DNA of 64,000 bases from Microbacterium aurugineum (GTDB taxonomy: Bacteria > Actinomycetota > Actinomycetes > Actinomycetales > Microbacteriaceae), in NCBI RefSeq assembly GCF_023101205.1, contig NZ_CP078078.1:1922001-1986000 (forward strand), given 5' to 3'. The position numbers were made by a program, and so were the translations under genes. Below the pieces are notes generated by a model that did not search any database, was not told where the DNA came from, and saw only the letters and a program-made list of their open reading frames with translations. Shown piece by piece: positions 9,118-18,413 of the stretch; positions within the stretch are counted from its first letter, which is position 1; the number at the start of each line of letters is the position of its first letter.

Positions 9118-9558
9118 TCAGGGCCGACGGAAGAGGCGGATCGCCTCGCGGATGCTGGCTCTGGCGTCTTTCCGGCGTCCGGCGGCGTCTTGCACGACGC
9201 CCAGGCGGTACCGTGCACGCCAGTCATCATGCGCGGCGTCCGCTTCCGCTGCGTACCGTGCGATGAGGGGGTCTGCGTCGGCGCGCGCGATACGCCCGCT
9301 CGGCGTCAGCTCGGTCTCCACCGGAGGCATTCCTCCCTCCGCGTCGAGCAGTCGCCCCAGGCGGTCCGCGCCGAAGCCGAACATCATCTCCCGGACGAGC
9401 GCCCAGGCACCGATCGGAGCCAGCACGAGGAGCGTGATGCCCATGCCGATCGAAATCGGAGTGCTGACCGAGATGAACATCACGGCGAGCCAGATCGCGA
9501 CCGCAAGGTAGACGAGCAGCGCCGCCGCCATCAGCGCGACGCCGATCCGCGACATCAC
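9118..9558 (-). CDS. Two-helix membrane protein with TPR-like tail
   Basis: Unrecognised protein of 145-146 residues. Two hydrophobic helices (about 8-32 and 38-58) are followed by a soluble region ending in an alpha-helical segment (RARYRLGVVQDAAGRRKDARASIREAIRLFR) that looks like a single TPR-type helical pair. It is translationally coupled to dapB: GTG 9558 overlaps the dapB stop by four bases and ATG 9555 by one; I cannot decide between them. Its constant position after dapB suggests co-expression, not function. Confidence 0.82.
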   Translation of the reverse strand: MMSRIGVALMAAALLVYLAVAIWLAVMFISVSTPISIGMGITLLVLAPIGAWALVREMMFGFGADRLGRLLDAEGGMPPVETELTPSGRIARADADPLIARYAAEADAAHDDWRARYRLGVVQDAAGRRKDARASIREAIRLFRRP

Positions 9559-10295
9559 GAGCGGATGCCGATGTCGATCATGTGCTCGAGGCCGACGACC
9601 ACGCCGGCGGCGCTTCGCGCGAACGGGACCGCGATGCGGATCCCGGGTGCGTAGGCGAGCGCCGAGTCCGTGGTGTCATGGGTGAACGTCAGCGATTCCC
9701 CCGGTCCGGACAGGATGACCTCCTGCTTGGCGACGACACCGGGGCGACGCAAGGAGTGAATGGGCACGCTTCCGACCTGCTGCCCCCGGGCGCGCTGATC
9801 GGCGTGCGGAGCGCTGACCGGCCCCTGCTCCGCGCGCGCGGCCGCGATGAGCTCCGCGGTACGCACGGCCGTGCCGCTGGGCGAATCGATCTTGGTCTCG
9901 CGATGCGCCTCGATGATCTCCGCGGAGCCGAAGAACGGGGCCGCCGCCGCCGCGAGGGCTGACCCGAGCACCGATCCGAGCGAGAAGTTGGGGATGAAGA
10001 CCGCGCCGGTCCCGGCCGCCTCGACGAGGGGGCGCACCAGCGCGATCCGCTCGGCAGACCACCCCGAGGTCGCGACGAGCACATTGATCCCACGCTCGAC
10101 GGCGGCGCGGACGACATCGATACTCACCTGCGGCGTCGATGCATCGATGACGAGGCCGGCGCCGTCCAGCTCGGAGAGTTCACTCGACGAGGTCAGCACA
10201 CGGCTCACCTCGAACCCCTCGAGCTCGTCGACCACCGCATGGATGATCTGTCCGAGCTTCCCGGTGCCGCCGACGAGTGCTACCTGCGTGGTCAT
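9555..10295 (-). CDS. dapB: 4-hydroxy-tetrahydrodipicolinate reductase (divergent)
   Basis: Second enzyme of the diaminopimelate/lysine branch, using NAD(P)H. 246 residues, normal length. The nucleotide loop is GGTGKLG (9-15) instead of the common GAxGRMG. The signature reads E-A-H-R-E-T-K-I-D-S-P-S-G-T-A from about 129: the catalytic His131 and Lys135 are present, but the second His of the usual HH pair is Arg132. The IPNFSLG segment (101-107) is conserved. TAGACT (10307-10302) lies six bases before ATG 10295, so the mRNA is probably leaderless. A membrane protein is coupled downstream. Confidence 0.93.
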   Translation of the reverse strand: MTTQVALVGGTGKLGQIIHAVVDELEGFEVSRVLTSSSELSELDGAGLVIDASTPQVSIDVVRAAVERGINVLVATSGWSAERIALVRPLVEAAGTGAVFIPNFSLGSVLGSALAAAAAPFFGSAEIIEAHRETKIDSPSGTAVRTAELIAAARAEQGPVSAPHADQRARGQQVGSVPIHSLRRPGVVAKQEVILSGPGESLTFTHDTTDSALAYAPGIRIAVPFARSAAGVVVGLEHMIDIGIRS

Positions 10296-10377
10296 GCGTC
10301 CAGTCTATTTCGCGGACATCGCCCGCCATGCGGGGCGCGCGGGACCGCATCGCACCCGATTCGGGGAGCGCTCGACC

Positions 10378-10980
10378 TCACACGAGCAGTGCGTCGGGAA
10401 TTCCGGTGCGCAGCTCCACCGGCAGGTGACCGGTGTCGTTGTGCGTGAGCAGCGTCCACGGCCGTCCCTGCTTCTGCGCGATCACCGTCAGGCCGCAGTG
10501 CGACTGGTTCAAGGTCATCCAGCGCCACTCCGGCGCCGCGAGCACCTCGCGGACGAACCAGGAGATCACGAAGTTGTGGGTGATGAGCACCTCGTGGACA
10601 TCGCCGGTCTTGCGAACGAGGAACTCGTTGACGGCATCCGACATCTGTGCGCGCCCCGCCTCGATCTCCGCCTCGGTCACCGACCCGAAGAACGGTTCGA
10701 ACGCAGACGGAGTGTCCTCGGTCATCCCGGTCGGCACGCAGTCGAAGAGCAGTGCCGTCGGTGCGGGGTCGACCGAGGGCAGTCGCGCGGCGATCGCCCG
10801 CGCCGTCTCGTTGGCCCGCAAGAGCGGGGAATGCCACACAGCATCGAGCGGAAGGCCGGACAACCGGTCGGCGATCAGCTCCGCCTGACGCTGCCCCCGC
10901 GGGGAGAGGGGTCCGTCGGCGAGACCATGTTCTGCGTCCTGATGTTCACCGTGTCTAACCAGATATATGTAGTGCGTCAC
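10378..10980 (-). CDS. Histidine phosphatase (phosphoglycerate mutase-like)
   Basis: 200-residue histidine-phosphatase superfamily protein. Phosphoaccepting His10 is in LVRHGE, with the second catalytic His135 in LITHNFV and PLSPRGQRQAELIADRL after the first motif. The substrate is not predictable; these range from phosphoglycerate mutases to small-molecule and protein phosphatases. The start is GTG 10980. The first codons are unusually AT-rich for this genome and include the rare codons ATA (5) and AGA (9), perhaps to keep the initiation region unstructured. It lies downstream of the aldo/keto reductase homologue on the same strand. Confidence 0.9.
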   Translation of the reverse strand: MTHYIYLVRHGEHQDAEHGLADGPLSPRGQRQAELIADRLSGLPLDAVWHSPLLRANETARAIAARLPSVDPAPTALLFDCVPTGMTEDTPSAFEPFFGSVTEAEIEAGRAQMSDAVNEFLVRKTGDVHEVLITHNFVISWFVREVLAAPEWRWMTLNQSHCGLTVIAQKQGRPWTLLTHNDTGHLPVELRTGIPDALLV

Positions 10981-11048
10981 AACTCGCTCGCTTCATTGCC
11001 AGCATCCGCCGGGCGTTCATTCCACCCTATGTCAACGGCGGACGATAC

Positions 11049-12077
11049 TCAGTTGCCGGCCCGCGTGAGCTCGGCGAGGTGGCTCCGTGACAGCGAGACG
11101 CCGGCGCCCTGCATGAGCTCATCGACATGATCCGTCGCGAAAGCGTTCACGATCGGCGCAGCGACGGTGCGCTGCGCGAGAAGCCAGGCGATCGACACCG
11201 CCGCCACGGGCACGCCGAGCTCTTCGGCGACCTGATCGAGCGCGCGCAACACCTTGATGCCTCGTCGATTCAGGTGCCCACGCAACTGCTCGCCGCGCAC
11301 GCCGCGCGAGGTGAGCGCCTTGTTGCGGTGCCGACCGGACAAGAACCCGTGCTCGAGCGCATGGGACGGCGTGACCGCCAGGTTCTGCGCGCCGGCCACG
11401 AGGCGCAGATCGCCTTCGAACGGCAGACGCCGGACCAGGTTGTACGGTGCGTCGATGACCTGCACCCGCGGGTAGCCGGCAGAGGCGAGGATGCGCGCCT
11501 CGACCAGCCGCTCCGGCGCGAGCCCGTAGGCGCCGAGCGCGCCGACCTTGCCCGCGTCCGACAGCCATTCGACGGTCGCCAGGGTGTCTTCGAGGTTGGT
11601 CGTCGCGTCGAGCGTGGCGTCGAGGTACAGCACGTCGATCCGCTCGACACCGAGTCTGGTGAGCGAGCCCTCGACCGCGCGCACGAGGTTCACGGAGCCG
11701 AGCCCGGGGTTGTCGGCATGAGCGCCGACGCGCACACTCAGGACGGCACGCTCGCTCTGTCCGCGCGAACGCAGCCACTGGCCGATGATGTGCTCGCTCC
11801 GACCACCGGAGAATCCGTCCGCGGTGTGGATCGCATTGCCACCGAACTCGACGTAGCGATCGAGGATGCCGTGGCTGGTCTCGAGGTCGACGTTCCAGCC
11901 GAACTCTGCAGCGCCGAGCATCAGCGGGAAGGTCTCGAAGCCGGTCTCGCCGAGTGGCACCCGGATGGATTCCCCTATCCCCGGACCGACGATGGGAATG
12001 GGCGCGGAGGGATGCTCGGCTGCGGCCGCGTGGTCGCGTTCCGCTGACGCTCCTGCGCCTACGCCGAACAACCGCAT
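11049..12077 (-). CDS. Aldo/keto reductase homologue, catalytic tetrad degenerate
   Basis: 342 residues with the AKR barrel pattern: N-terminal PLMLGAAEFGWNV, TADGF-SGGRSEHIIGQWL, VEGSLTRLGVERIDVLYLD, VEWLSDAGKVGALGAYGL, and the late GFLSGRHR. Active AKRs use Asp-Tyr-Lys-His. Here Asp87 remains, but Tyr is Phe89, Lys is Arg116, and the His expected after the LY strand is replaced (YLDATLD, about 151-157). Three of four catalytic residues are therefore missing, so ordinary reductase activity is unlikely. The frame is intact, implying a retained non-catalytic or altered role. A 40-residue Ala/Ser/Glu-rich start precedes the barrel. Confidence 0.85.
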   Translation of the reverse strand: MRLFGVGAGASAERDHAAAAEHPSAPIPIVGPGIGESIRVPLGETGFETFPLMLGAAEFGWNVDLETSHGILDRYVEFGGNAIHTADGFSGGRSEHIIGQWLRSRGQSERAVLSVRVGAHADNPGLGSVNLVRAVEGSLTRLGVERIDVLYLDATLDATTNLEDTLATVEWLSDAGKVGALGAYGLAPERLVEARILASAGYPRVQVIDAPYNLVRRLPFEGDLRLVAGAQNLAVTPSHALEHGFLSGRHRNKALTSRGVRGEQLRGHLNRRGIKVLRALDQVAEELGVPVAAVSIAWLLAQRTVAAPIVNAFATDHVDELMQGAGVSLSRSHLAELTRAGN

Positions 12078-12243
12078 ACTCTCTCACCCCCGCGTCGATC
12101 GGTGCGTCCCGACCTGCGTACCTGCTGGATCTGCACCCCCCGGTGCGTACTTCCGAGGGTAGGCGAATTCACACAACGTCCTGACCAATCCGGGGAACGT
12201 CGGGGAAACGCCCGATAACGATTTGGTCACACCGGAGACGACG

Positions 12244-12280
12244 GAACCCGGGCCCGTCCAGCGCGGACGGACCCGGGTTC
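12244..12280 (-). terminator. Terminator downstream of pnp
   Basis: GAACCCGGG-C-CCGTCC and GGACGG-A-CCCGGGTTC form a 15-bp stem with one mismatch and a five-base loop, 18 bases past the pnp stop. No T-run follows on either strand. Confidence 0.75.
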
Positions 12281-12297
12281 CTGTTCGAGCTCTGGGC

Positions 12298-14574
12298 CTA
12301 CTCCGCGGCAGCGGCCTCGGCAGGAGCTGCCTCGGCGGCCGGAGCGTCGTCGAGCACGGGCTCGAGCGAGAGCTTGCCGCGGTCATCGATCTTCGTGATC
12401 TTCACGAGGATCTTCTGACCGACCGACAGGACGTCATCGACGTTCTCGACCCGCTTGCCACCGGCGAGCTTGCGCACCTCGGTGACGTGCAGGAGGCCGT
12501 CCTTGCCCGGCAGCAGCGAGATGAACGCACCGAACGTGGCGATCTTCACGACGGTGCCGAGGAACTGCTCTCCGACCTCCGGGTTGGTGGGGTTCGCGAT
12601 CGCGTTGACCTGAGCACGGGCGGCCTCGGCCGAGGGGCCGTCGGTCGCGCCGATGTAGACGGTGCCGTCCTCCTCGATGGAGATCTGCGCGCCCGTCTCG
12701 TCCTGGATCGCGTTGATCGTCTTGCCCTTCGGGCCGATCAGCTCACCGATCTTGTCGACCGGGATCTGCACGCTGATGACGCGCGGAGCCGTGGGCGCCA
12801 TCTCGTCCGGAGCATCGATCGCCGCGTTCAGGACGTTGAGGATCGTCAGGCGAGCCTCGCGGGCCTGGGTGAGCGCACCGGCGAGCACCGACGACGGGAT
12901 GCCGTCGAGCTTCGTGTCGAGCTGGATCGCCGTGACGAACTCGCTGGTACCGGCGACCTTGAAGTCCATGTCGCCGAGAGCGTCCTCGGCGCCGAGGATG
13001 TCGGTCAGTGCCGCGTAGCGGGTCTCACCGTCGACCTCGTCGGAGACGAGACCCATCGCGATACCGGCGACGGGGGCGCGCAGCGGCACACCCGCGTTCA
13101 GCAGCGACAGGGTCGACGCGCACACGGAGCCCATCGAGGTGGAGCCGTTGGAGCTCAGCGCCTCGGACACCTGACGGATCGCGTACGGGAACTCCTCGCG
13201 GCTCGGCAGCACCGGCACGAGGGCGCGCTCGGCGAGGAAGCCGTGCCCGATCTCGCGACGCTTCGGCGAACCGACACGGCCGGTCTCACCGGTCGAGTAG
13301 GGCGGGAAGTTGTAGTGGTGCATGTACCGCTTGCTCGTCGTGGGCGACAGCGAGTCGATCTGCTGCTCCATCTTGAGCATGTTCAGCGTGGTGACACCCA
13401 TGATCTGGGTCTCGCCGCGCTGGAAGATCGCGGAGCCGTGCACGCGCGGGATGACCTGCACCTCGGCGTCGAGCGGACGGATGTCCGCCAGGCCACGGCC
13501 GTCGATGCGAGCGCCCTCGGTGAGGATGCGTCCACGGACGATCTTCTTCGTGACGGACTTGTACGCGGCGGAGAACTCCAGCGGAGCCGCGGCCGGCAGC
13601 GAGCCCGCCTCGGTGGCCTCGATGAGCTCGGCCTTGACGCGGTCCTTGATCGCGTCGTCAGCGGTCTGACGCTCGACCTTGTCGGCGATCTGGTAGACGT
13701 CGCTGAGCTCGGAGAAAACGCGCTCGGAGACGAAGCTGTAGACCTCGTCGCTGTACGCGGGGAAGACCGGGTACACGCCCGGCTCCTTCGACGCGGTGGC
13801 GGCGAGCTCGGCCTGAGCCTTGACGAGCTGGGCGATGAAGGGCTTCGAGGCCTCGAGGCCCTGCGCGACGATCTCCTCGTTCGGCTTCGTGGCGCCGGCC
13901 TTGATCAGGTTCCAGCTGTCCTCGGTGGCCTCGGCCTCGACCATCATGATGGCGACGTCTTCCGTGCCATCGGCCTTGGTGACCACGCGGCCGGCGACGA
14001 TCAGGTCGAACACGGCCTCCGAGACCTGCTCGGCAGTCGGGAACGCGACCCACTGGTCCGCGTGCTGGCCGTTGCCGGGGATGAACGCGAGGCGCACACC
14101 GGCGACGGGGCCCGAGAAAGGCAGACCCGAGATCTGGGTCGACGCCGATGCCGCGTTGATCGCGAGAGCGTCGTAGAACTCGCCCGGTGCGATCGACAGG
14201 ACGGTGATGACGATCTGGACCTCGTTGCGCAGGCCGTCGACGAACGACGGACGCAGCGGACGGTCGATCAGACGGCAGACGAGGATCGCCTCGGTGGAGG
14301 GACGACCCTCACGACGGAAGAACGAGCCGGGGATCTTGCCTGCGGCGTAGGAGCGCTCCTCGACGTCGACCGTCAACGGGAAGAAGTCGAAGCCTTCGCG
14401 CGGGTGCTTGCCTGCGCTGGTGGCCGAGAGGAGCATGGTCTCGCCGTCGAGGTACGCGGCGACTGCGCCCTGAGCCTGCTGCGCGAGGCGTCCGGTCTCG
14501 AAGCGGATGGTGCGGGTGCCGAAGCGGCCGTTGTCGAGAACGGCCTCGGTGGCGGTGATTTCAGGACCTTCCAA
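12298..14574 (-). CDS. pnp: Polyribonucleotide nucleotidyltransferase (PNPase)
   Basis: Phosphorolytic 3'-5' exoribonuclease and polymerase of RNA turnover. 758 residues: two RNase PH core domains separated by a helical segment, then KH ([16 protein letters not shown], about 600-615) and S1 RNA-binding domains (about 670-740), ending in an Ala/Glu/Pro-rich tail. Catalytic-core motifs such as [25 protein letters not shown] and [23 protein letters not shown] are intact. The start codon is TTG 14574, supported by GGAG eight bases upstream. In many actinobacteria rpsO lies just before pnp; here rpsO is 16 kb away. Confidence 0.97.
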   Translation of the reverse strand: MEGPEITATEAVLDNGRFGTRTIRFETGRLAQQAQGAVAAYLDGETMLLSATSAGKHPREGFDFFPLTVDVEERSYAAGKIPGSFFRREGRPSTEAILVCRLIDRPLRPSFVDGLRNEVQIVITVLSIAPGEFYDALAINAASASTQISGLPFSGPVAGVRLAFIPGNGQHADQWVAFPTAEQVSEAVFDLIVAGRVVTKADGTEDVAIMMVEAEATEDSWNLIKAGATKPNEEIVAQGLEASKPFIAQLVKAQAELAATASKEPGVYPVFPAYSDEVYSFVSERVFSELSDVYQIADKVERQTADDAIKDRVKAELIEATEAGSLPAAAPLEFSAAYKSVTKKIVRGRILTEGARIDGRGLADIRPLDAEVQVIPRVHGSAIFQRGETQIMGVTTLNMLKMEQQIDSLSPTTSKRYMHHYNFPPYSTGETGRVGSPKRREIGHGFLAERALVPVLPSREEFPYAIRQVSEALSSNGSTSMGSVCASTLSLLNAGVPLRAPVAGIAMGLVSDEVDGETRYAALTDILGAEDALGDMDFKVAGTSEFVTAIQLDTKLDGIPSSVLAGALTQAREARLTILNVLNAAIDAPDEMAPTAPRVISVQIPVDKIGELIGPKGKTINAIQDETGAQISIEEDGTVYIGATDGPSAEAARAQVNAIANPTNPEVGEQFLGTVVKIATFGAFISLLPGKDGLLHVTEVRKLAGGKRVENVDDVLSVGQKILVKITKIDDRGKLSLEPVLDDAPAAEAAPAEAAAAE

Positions 14575-14934
14575 GAGGTCTCTCCTTCTTTGTTTAGACT
14601 CGCGAGTCCATGTGACGCGCGAGCGTGTTCAAAGGAGCGGAACGGAAGGGTTCGGGCGCGCGGGCACTCCCGCGAATCTCGCCTGCGCTGGCCACCAGTA
14701 GAAAGCCACCCGACACGTGCCGAGGAACCCACCACAGGGGACCAGCTTCTCCGCCGATCGCTCCATGAGTCGGTGTGAAGTTGTGCAGTTGACACACGTC
14801 AACCTCATCCACCCTACCAGCGCACACCCCGAATCCTGGTGTCGCTCCGAGCTTCGCGGATCCGACACGTGACGGTCAGATGCTGTTCATCCGCAGGATC
14901 CCGCGGCGCGACGAGGATCCGCTCTGCTGAGATC
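14575..14934. other. 360-bp divergent intergenic region, pnp leader side
   Basis: No gene is visible. On the pnp side are a perfect 12-base palindrome GACTCGCGAGTC (14597-14608) about 20 bases upstream of the pnp start and a perfect hairpin CGCGGG-CACT-CCCGCG (14659-14674). PNPase genes are often autoregulated through structured leaders, so these are candidate control elements. The rest (14680-14930) has no ORF with plausible codon use and no repeat I can see; TCTGCT (14923-14928) six bases before the dehydrogenase ATG is a weak -10 candidate. Confidence 0.5.
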
Positions 14935-16245
14935 ATGCGCATGTCAGTGATCGGCTGCGGGTACCTCGGTGCCGTGCATGCCGCGGCGATGGCCTCCCTC
15001 GGACACGATGTCACGGGTATCGACGTCGACGAGGACAAGATCGCCGCCCTCATCGCGGGGAAGGCACCGTTCTTCGAGCCTCGACTCCCGGAGATGCTCG
15101 AAGAAGGCCTCGCTTCCGGACACCTGCGATTCAGCAGCCGGATGGCGGATGCCGCGGGCGCGGACGTCCACTTCCTCGCGGTCGGAACGCCTCAGATTCC
15201 CGGAGGTCACGCCGCGGATCTCCGCTACGTCGATGCGGCGATCGACGCGCTGCTCCCCCACTTGCGCCGCGGGGACGTCGTCGCGGGCAAGTCGACCGTG
15301 CCCGTCGGGACCGCCGGGCGACTGGCACCGCTCATCGCCGCGTCGGGAGCGACCCTGGTCTGGAACCCCGAATTCCTCCGCGAAGGGTGGGCGGTGCACG
15401 ACACCCTGACCCCGGATCGTCTCGTGGTCGGTGCGGAACAAGGGGGTGACGGCACGCGCGCCGTCGCCACCCTGCGCGAGGCGTACGCCGCGGCCGTCGA
15501 CGCCGGAACACCCTTCCTGGTCACCGACCTCGCCACGGCCGAGCTGGTCAAGGGGGCGTCGAACGCCTTCCTCGCCACCAAGATCTCCTTCATCAACGCG
15601 ATGGCGGAGATCGCCGAAGCCTCCGAGGCGGACATCACGCTGCTCGCCGATGCCCTCGGGCTGGACAGCCGTATCGGGCGACGCTACCTCGGCGCGGGTA
15701 TCGGCTTCGGTGGCGGGTGCCTGCCGAAGGACATCCGCGCCTTCGCCGCGCGCGCAGATGAGCTCGGTCGCGGCGAAGCGGTCGGCTTCCTGCGCGAAGT
15801 GGACATGATCAACCTGCGACGCCGCGACCGGGCCGTGCGCCTGGTGGTCGATGCGCTCGGCGGACTCGTGTTCGGGCGCCGGATCGCGGTCCTCGGAGCG
15901 GCGTTCAAACCGTTCAGCGATGACATCCGTGATTCTCCGGCTCTGGATGTCGCCGTGCGCCTGCGAGGTCTCGGAGCAGACGTCGTCGTGACCGACCCTG
16001 CGGCGATCGACAACGCCGTCGCCGCGCACCCGCAACTGGGATATGCCCGCGAGCGCGACGACGCGCTGCGCGACGCCGATGCCGTGGTGATCGTGACCGA
16101 ATGGGACGAATACCGGCGTGAGCTCTCGCCGGAGCACGCGGGCGGGCTGGTCCGCGGGCGGATCGTCATCGATGGACGCAACTGTCTCGACGCGGCGGCG
16201 TGGCGCGCCGCCGGCTGGCAATATCACGGCATGGGTCGACGCTGA
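14935..16245 (+). CDS. UDP-glucose/GDP-mannose dehydrogenase family protein
   Basis: NAD-dependent four-electron oxidation of a nucleotide sugar to its uronic acid. 436 residues, normal length. N-terminal Rossmann motif VIGCGYLGAVHAA, KSTVPVGT (119-126), NPEFLREG (144-151), and catalytic Cys262 in GFGGGCLPKD. The C-terminal UDP-binding domain contains VLGAAFKPFSDDIRDSPA. UDP-glucose 6-dehydrogenase is the likeliest activity; GDP-mannose or UDP-N-acetyl sugars cannot be excluded. ATG 14935 is chosen, with ATG 14941 possible. It converges on a glycosyltransferase-esterase fusion, consistent with a shared role in surface glycans, though they are not in one operon. Confidence 0.92.
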   Translation: MRMSVIGCGYLGAVHAAAMASLGHDVTGIDVDEDKIAALIAGKAPFFEPRLPEMLEEGLASGHLRFSSRMADAAGADVHFLAVGTPQIPGGHAADLRYVDAAIDALLPHLRRGDVVAGKSTVPVGTAGRLAPLIAASGATLVWNPEFLREGWAVHDTLTPDRLVVGAEQGGDGTRAVATLREAYAAAVDAGTPFLVTDLATAELVKGASNAFLATKISFINAMAEIAEASEADITLLADALGLDSRIGRRYLGAGIGFGGGCLPKDIRAFAARADELGRGEAVGFLREVDMINLRRRDRAVRLVVDALGGLVFGRRIAVLGAAFKPFSDDIRDSPALDVAVRLRGLGADVVVTDPAAIDNAVAAHPQLGYARERDDALRDADAVVIVTEWDEYRRELSPEHAGGLVRGRIVIDGRNCLDAAAWRAAGWQYHGMGRR

Positions 16246-16264
16246 CCCCCCGTCCTGAGGGGAC

Positions 16265-18205
16265 TCAGCCGACGAACGCGGATCGGGGAGCCGACGATCC
16301 TCCGAGGCGGACGTAGTCATCGTGCTTCGCCGTCCGCCCGTCGCCCGCAACGCGACCGTGCAGACGACGCCAGACCCAGGGCAGTGCGTGACGCCGCCAC
16401 CACGCCCCCACGCCGAGGGGCTCGTGCTCGTGCAGTGCGGCATCGAGCGCTCCGAGAGCGTCGGCGTCCGGCACCCCGAGGAGCTCACCCGCCCGATACG
16501 CGAGGAAGCGATGCCCCCGGCTGCTCAGATGAACCAGGTCTTCGCCCCAGTTCGGGTGTTCGGCCAGCTGAGGGTGCAGATCCGTGTCGATCAGCATGGC
16601 CCCGGTGCGCGCCGCGATCCCGGTCAGAGCCGTCGCGTAGGCGGAGAACCTGCGGGTGTAGATCCACGCCGCACGGCGACCGGGGAGGAACGGCGTCACG
16701 AGGAGCACGTCGGCACCGATCGCCCGCAACCGCCGCACCGCGACCTCGAGCTCTGCGGCGAGCGCGGAGACATCGACACGGCGCTTCACGAGGTCGTTGG
16801 CTCCGATCAAGATCGACACGAGGTCCGGGCGAAGCTCGAGGGCCCTGGTCAGCTGGACGCCGGCGACGTCGTGCACTCGCTGGGAGCGGACGGCGAGGTT
16901 CGCGTAGTGCAGGTCGCCCCGGGCGGCGAGCAGCAGGGCGAGGCGATCGGCCCAGCCACGGAGGGTCCCGTCGGGGGCCGGATCGCACAGTCCCTCCGTG
17001 AGTGAGTCGCCGAGCGCGACATAGCGGTGCCACTTCCCATCGGTGACCGGCGCGGGCGGCTCCGGTCGCACGCGCCTGCGCGCGCGGGCGCGGGAATCCG
17101 CGTGGTGCAGCGCCTGCGCCTCGTCGAAGTACTCGAGGAGCCGGTCGCACACGCCGGTCCAGCTGCGGCTCTGCACGGCGTCGCGTCCGGCTTCCCCGAA
17201 CGCCCGGCGTTTGCGGGTGTCGCCGGCGAGATCGGCCACGCGCGCACGGAGGTCGTCGAGGTCCCCCGGGCGGTACAGCCACCCGTCGATGCCCATGCGC
17301 ACCAGGTCCAGGGGTCCGCCACGCCCGGTGGCGATGACGGGGACACCGCTGGCATGGGCCTCTTGCAGTGTCTGTCCGAAGGTCTCGCTCTCCCCCGGGT
17401 GCACGAACAGGTCGAACGACGCGATCGCTGCGGCGAGCGCGTCACCGTCGAGGTGTCCGAGGAAAAGGGCATCCGGGAGCACGGTCTCGAGCTGCGCTCT
17501 GCTGGGCCCGTCCCCGACGATCACGAGCCGGGCGCCCGGGATGTCGCGGAGGACGACGAGGTCCTCGACCTGTTTCTCGGGGGCGAGCCGACCGACGTAG
17601 CCGATCACGACGTCGGCGCCCCAGGTCGCACGGAGCGCGGGGTCGCGTCGCGTGGGTTGGAAGCGCTCGGCATCGACCCCTCTCCCCCAGCGGCGGACAC
17701 GGTCCACACCGAGTGCGGCGAGCTGCTGCGCCGCATCGGCGGAGGGCGCGAGGGTCATCGTCGCCCGCCGGTGCAGTCGTGCGATGTGCGTCTGAGCGAT
17801 CCCCGTGGTCGCCGCCATCCGGTACCTCTCGGTGTAGGCGGCCACGTCCGTCTGATACGCGGCGACGCTCGCGACGTCGAGCCGCTCGGCGGCGAGCACG
17901 CCCCGCCAGCCGAGAGCGAACGGGGAGGCGAGATGGAGGACGTCGGGCGCGAAGCGTCGCAGGGAGGAAGCGATGCGTTGCGCACCCGACGTTCCCACCC
18001 TCACGTCGGGGTAGCCGGGCAGTCCGAGACTCGGGATCGCCTCGATCGGGGCGCCGTCGACCTGTTCGGGGACGCCGACGGCGGCCGGAGCCACGACATG
18101 TGCCTGGTGACCTCTCTGCTCGAGGTGGCGCAGGATCTGGAGGACGGAGCCGGTGACGCCGTTCATGTGCGGAAGGAAGGATTCTGTGACGATCGCTACT
18201 CTCAC
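16265..18205 (-). CDS. Glycosyltransferase family 4 - SGNH hydrolase fusion
   Basis: 646-residue two-domain protein. Residues 1 to about 370 form a GT-B glycosyltransferase: VAIVTESFLPHMNGVTGSV start, GYVGRLAPEKQVEDL in the C-terminal Rossmann half, and an EX7E motif (E-T-F-G-Q-T-L-Q-E, about 275-283). From about 392 an SGNH/GDSL esterase follows with GDSLTEG (block I), GANDL near 466 and DLVHLSSRGH (about 556-565). The fusion suggests transfer of a sugar and removal or trimming of an acyl group on the same glycan or glycolipid. GTG 18205 starts the family homology and lies six bases after CATCCT (18217-18212). Substrates are unknown. Confidence 0.88.
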   Translation of the reverse strand: MRVAIVTESFLPHMNGVTGSVLQILRHLEQRGHQAHVVAPAAVGVPEQVDGAPIEAIPSLGLPGYPDVRVGTSGAQRIASSLRRFAPDVLHLASPFALGWRGVLAAERLDVASVAAYQTDVAAYTERYRMAATTGIAQTHIARLHRRATMTLAPSADAAQQLAALGVDRVRRWGRGVDAERFQPTRRDPALRATWGADVVIGYVGRLAPEKQVEDLVVLRDIPGARLVIVGDGPSRAQLETVLPDALFLGHLDGDALAAAIASFDLFVHPGESETFGQTLQEAHASGVPVIATGRGGPLDLVRMGIDGWLYRPGDLDDLRARVADLAGDTRKRRAFGEAGRDAVQSRSWTGVCDRLLEYFDEAQALHHADSRARARRRVRPEPPAPVTDGKWHRYVALGDSLTEGLCDPAPDGTLRGWADRLALLLAARGDLHYANLAVRSQRVHDVAGVQLTRALELRPDLVSILIGANDLVKRRVDVSALAAELEVAVRRLRAIGADVLLVTPFLPGRRAAWIYTRRFSAYATALTGIAARTGAMLIDTDLHPQLAEHPNWGEDLVHLSSRGHRFLAYRAGELLGVPDADALGALDAALHEHEPLGVGAWWRRHALPWVWRRLHGRVAGDGRTAKHDDYVRLGGSSAPRSAFVG

Positions 18206-18313
18206 ATCCCCAGGATGACGGCACTCGAACGCCGCATCGTCGGAAGACGGCACTCGGCACCGGATGTTCACCGGATGCTGGTCGACGGGTCACCGGCTAT
18301 CCGATCTCCGGTT

Positions 18314-18345
18314 CCCGAGTCGGTCGCTCCGGCGACCGACTCGGG
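18314..18345. repeat. Perfect 14-bp hairpin between divergent genes
   Basis: CCCGAGTCGGTCGC (18314-18327) and GCGACCGACTCGGG (18332-18345) are exact inverted repeats around TCCG. It looks like a terminator but both flanking genes point away from it, so its role is unclear. Confidence 0.7.
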
Positions 18346-18413
18346 CCCGCTGCTCGCCGGGTGCGCGATCGAGAGAGGGTGACCCGTTGCACCGGGTGCT
18401 CTAGGCTCAGGTC

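Noticed and set aside
18212..18382. Possible small plus-strand ORF upstream of DUF5302 containing the orphan hairpin
   Set aside because: No ribosome-binding site or -10 box at its start, and the amino acid composition resembles antisense shadow sequence.
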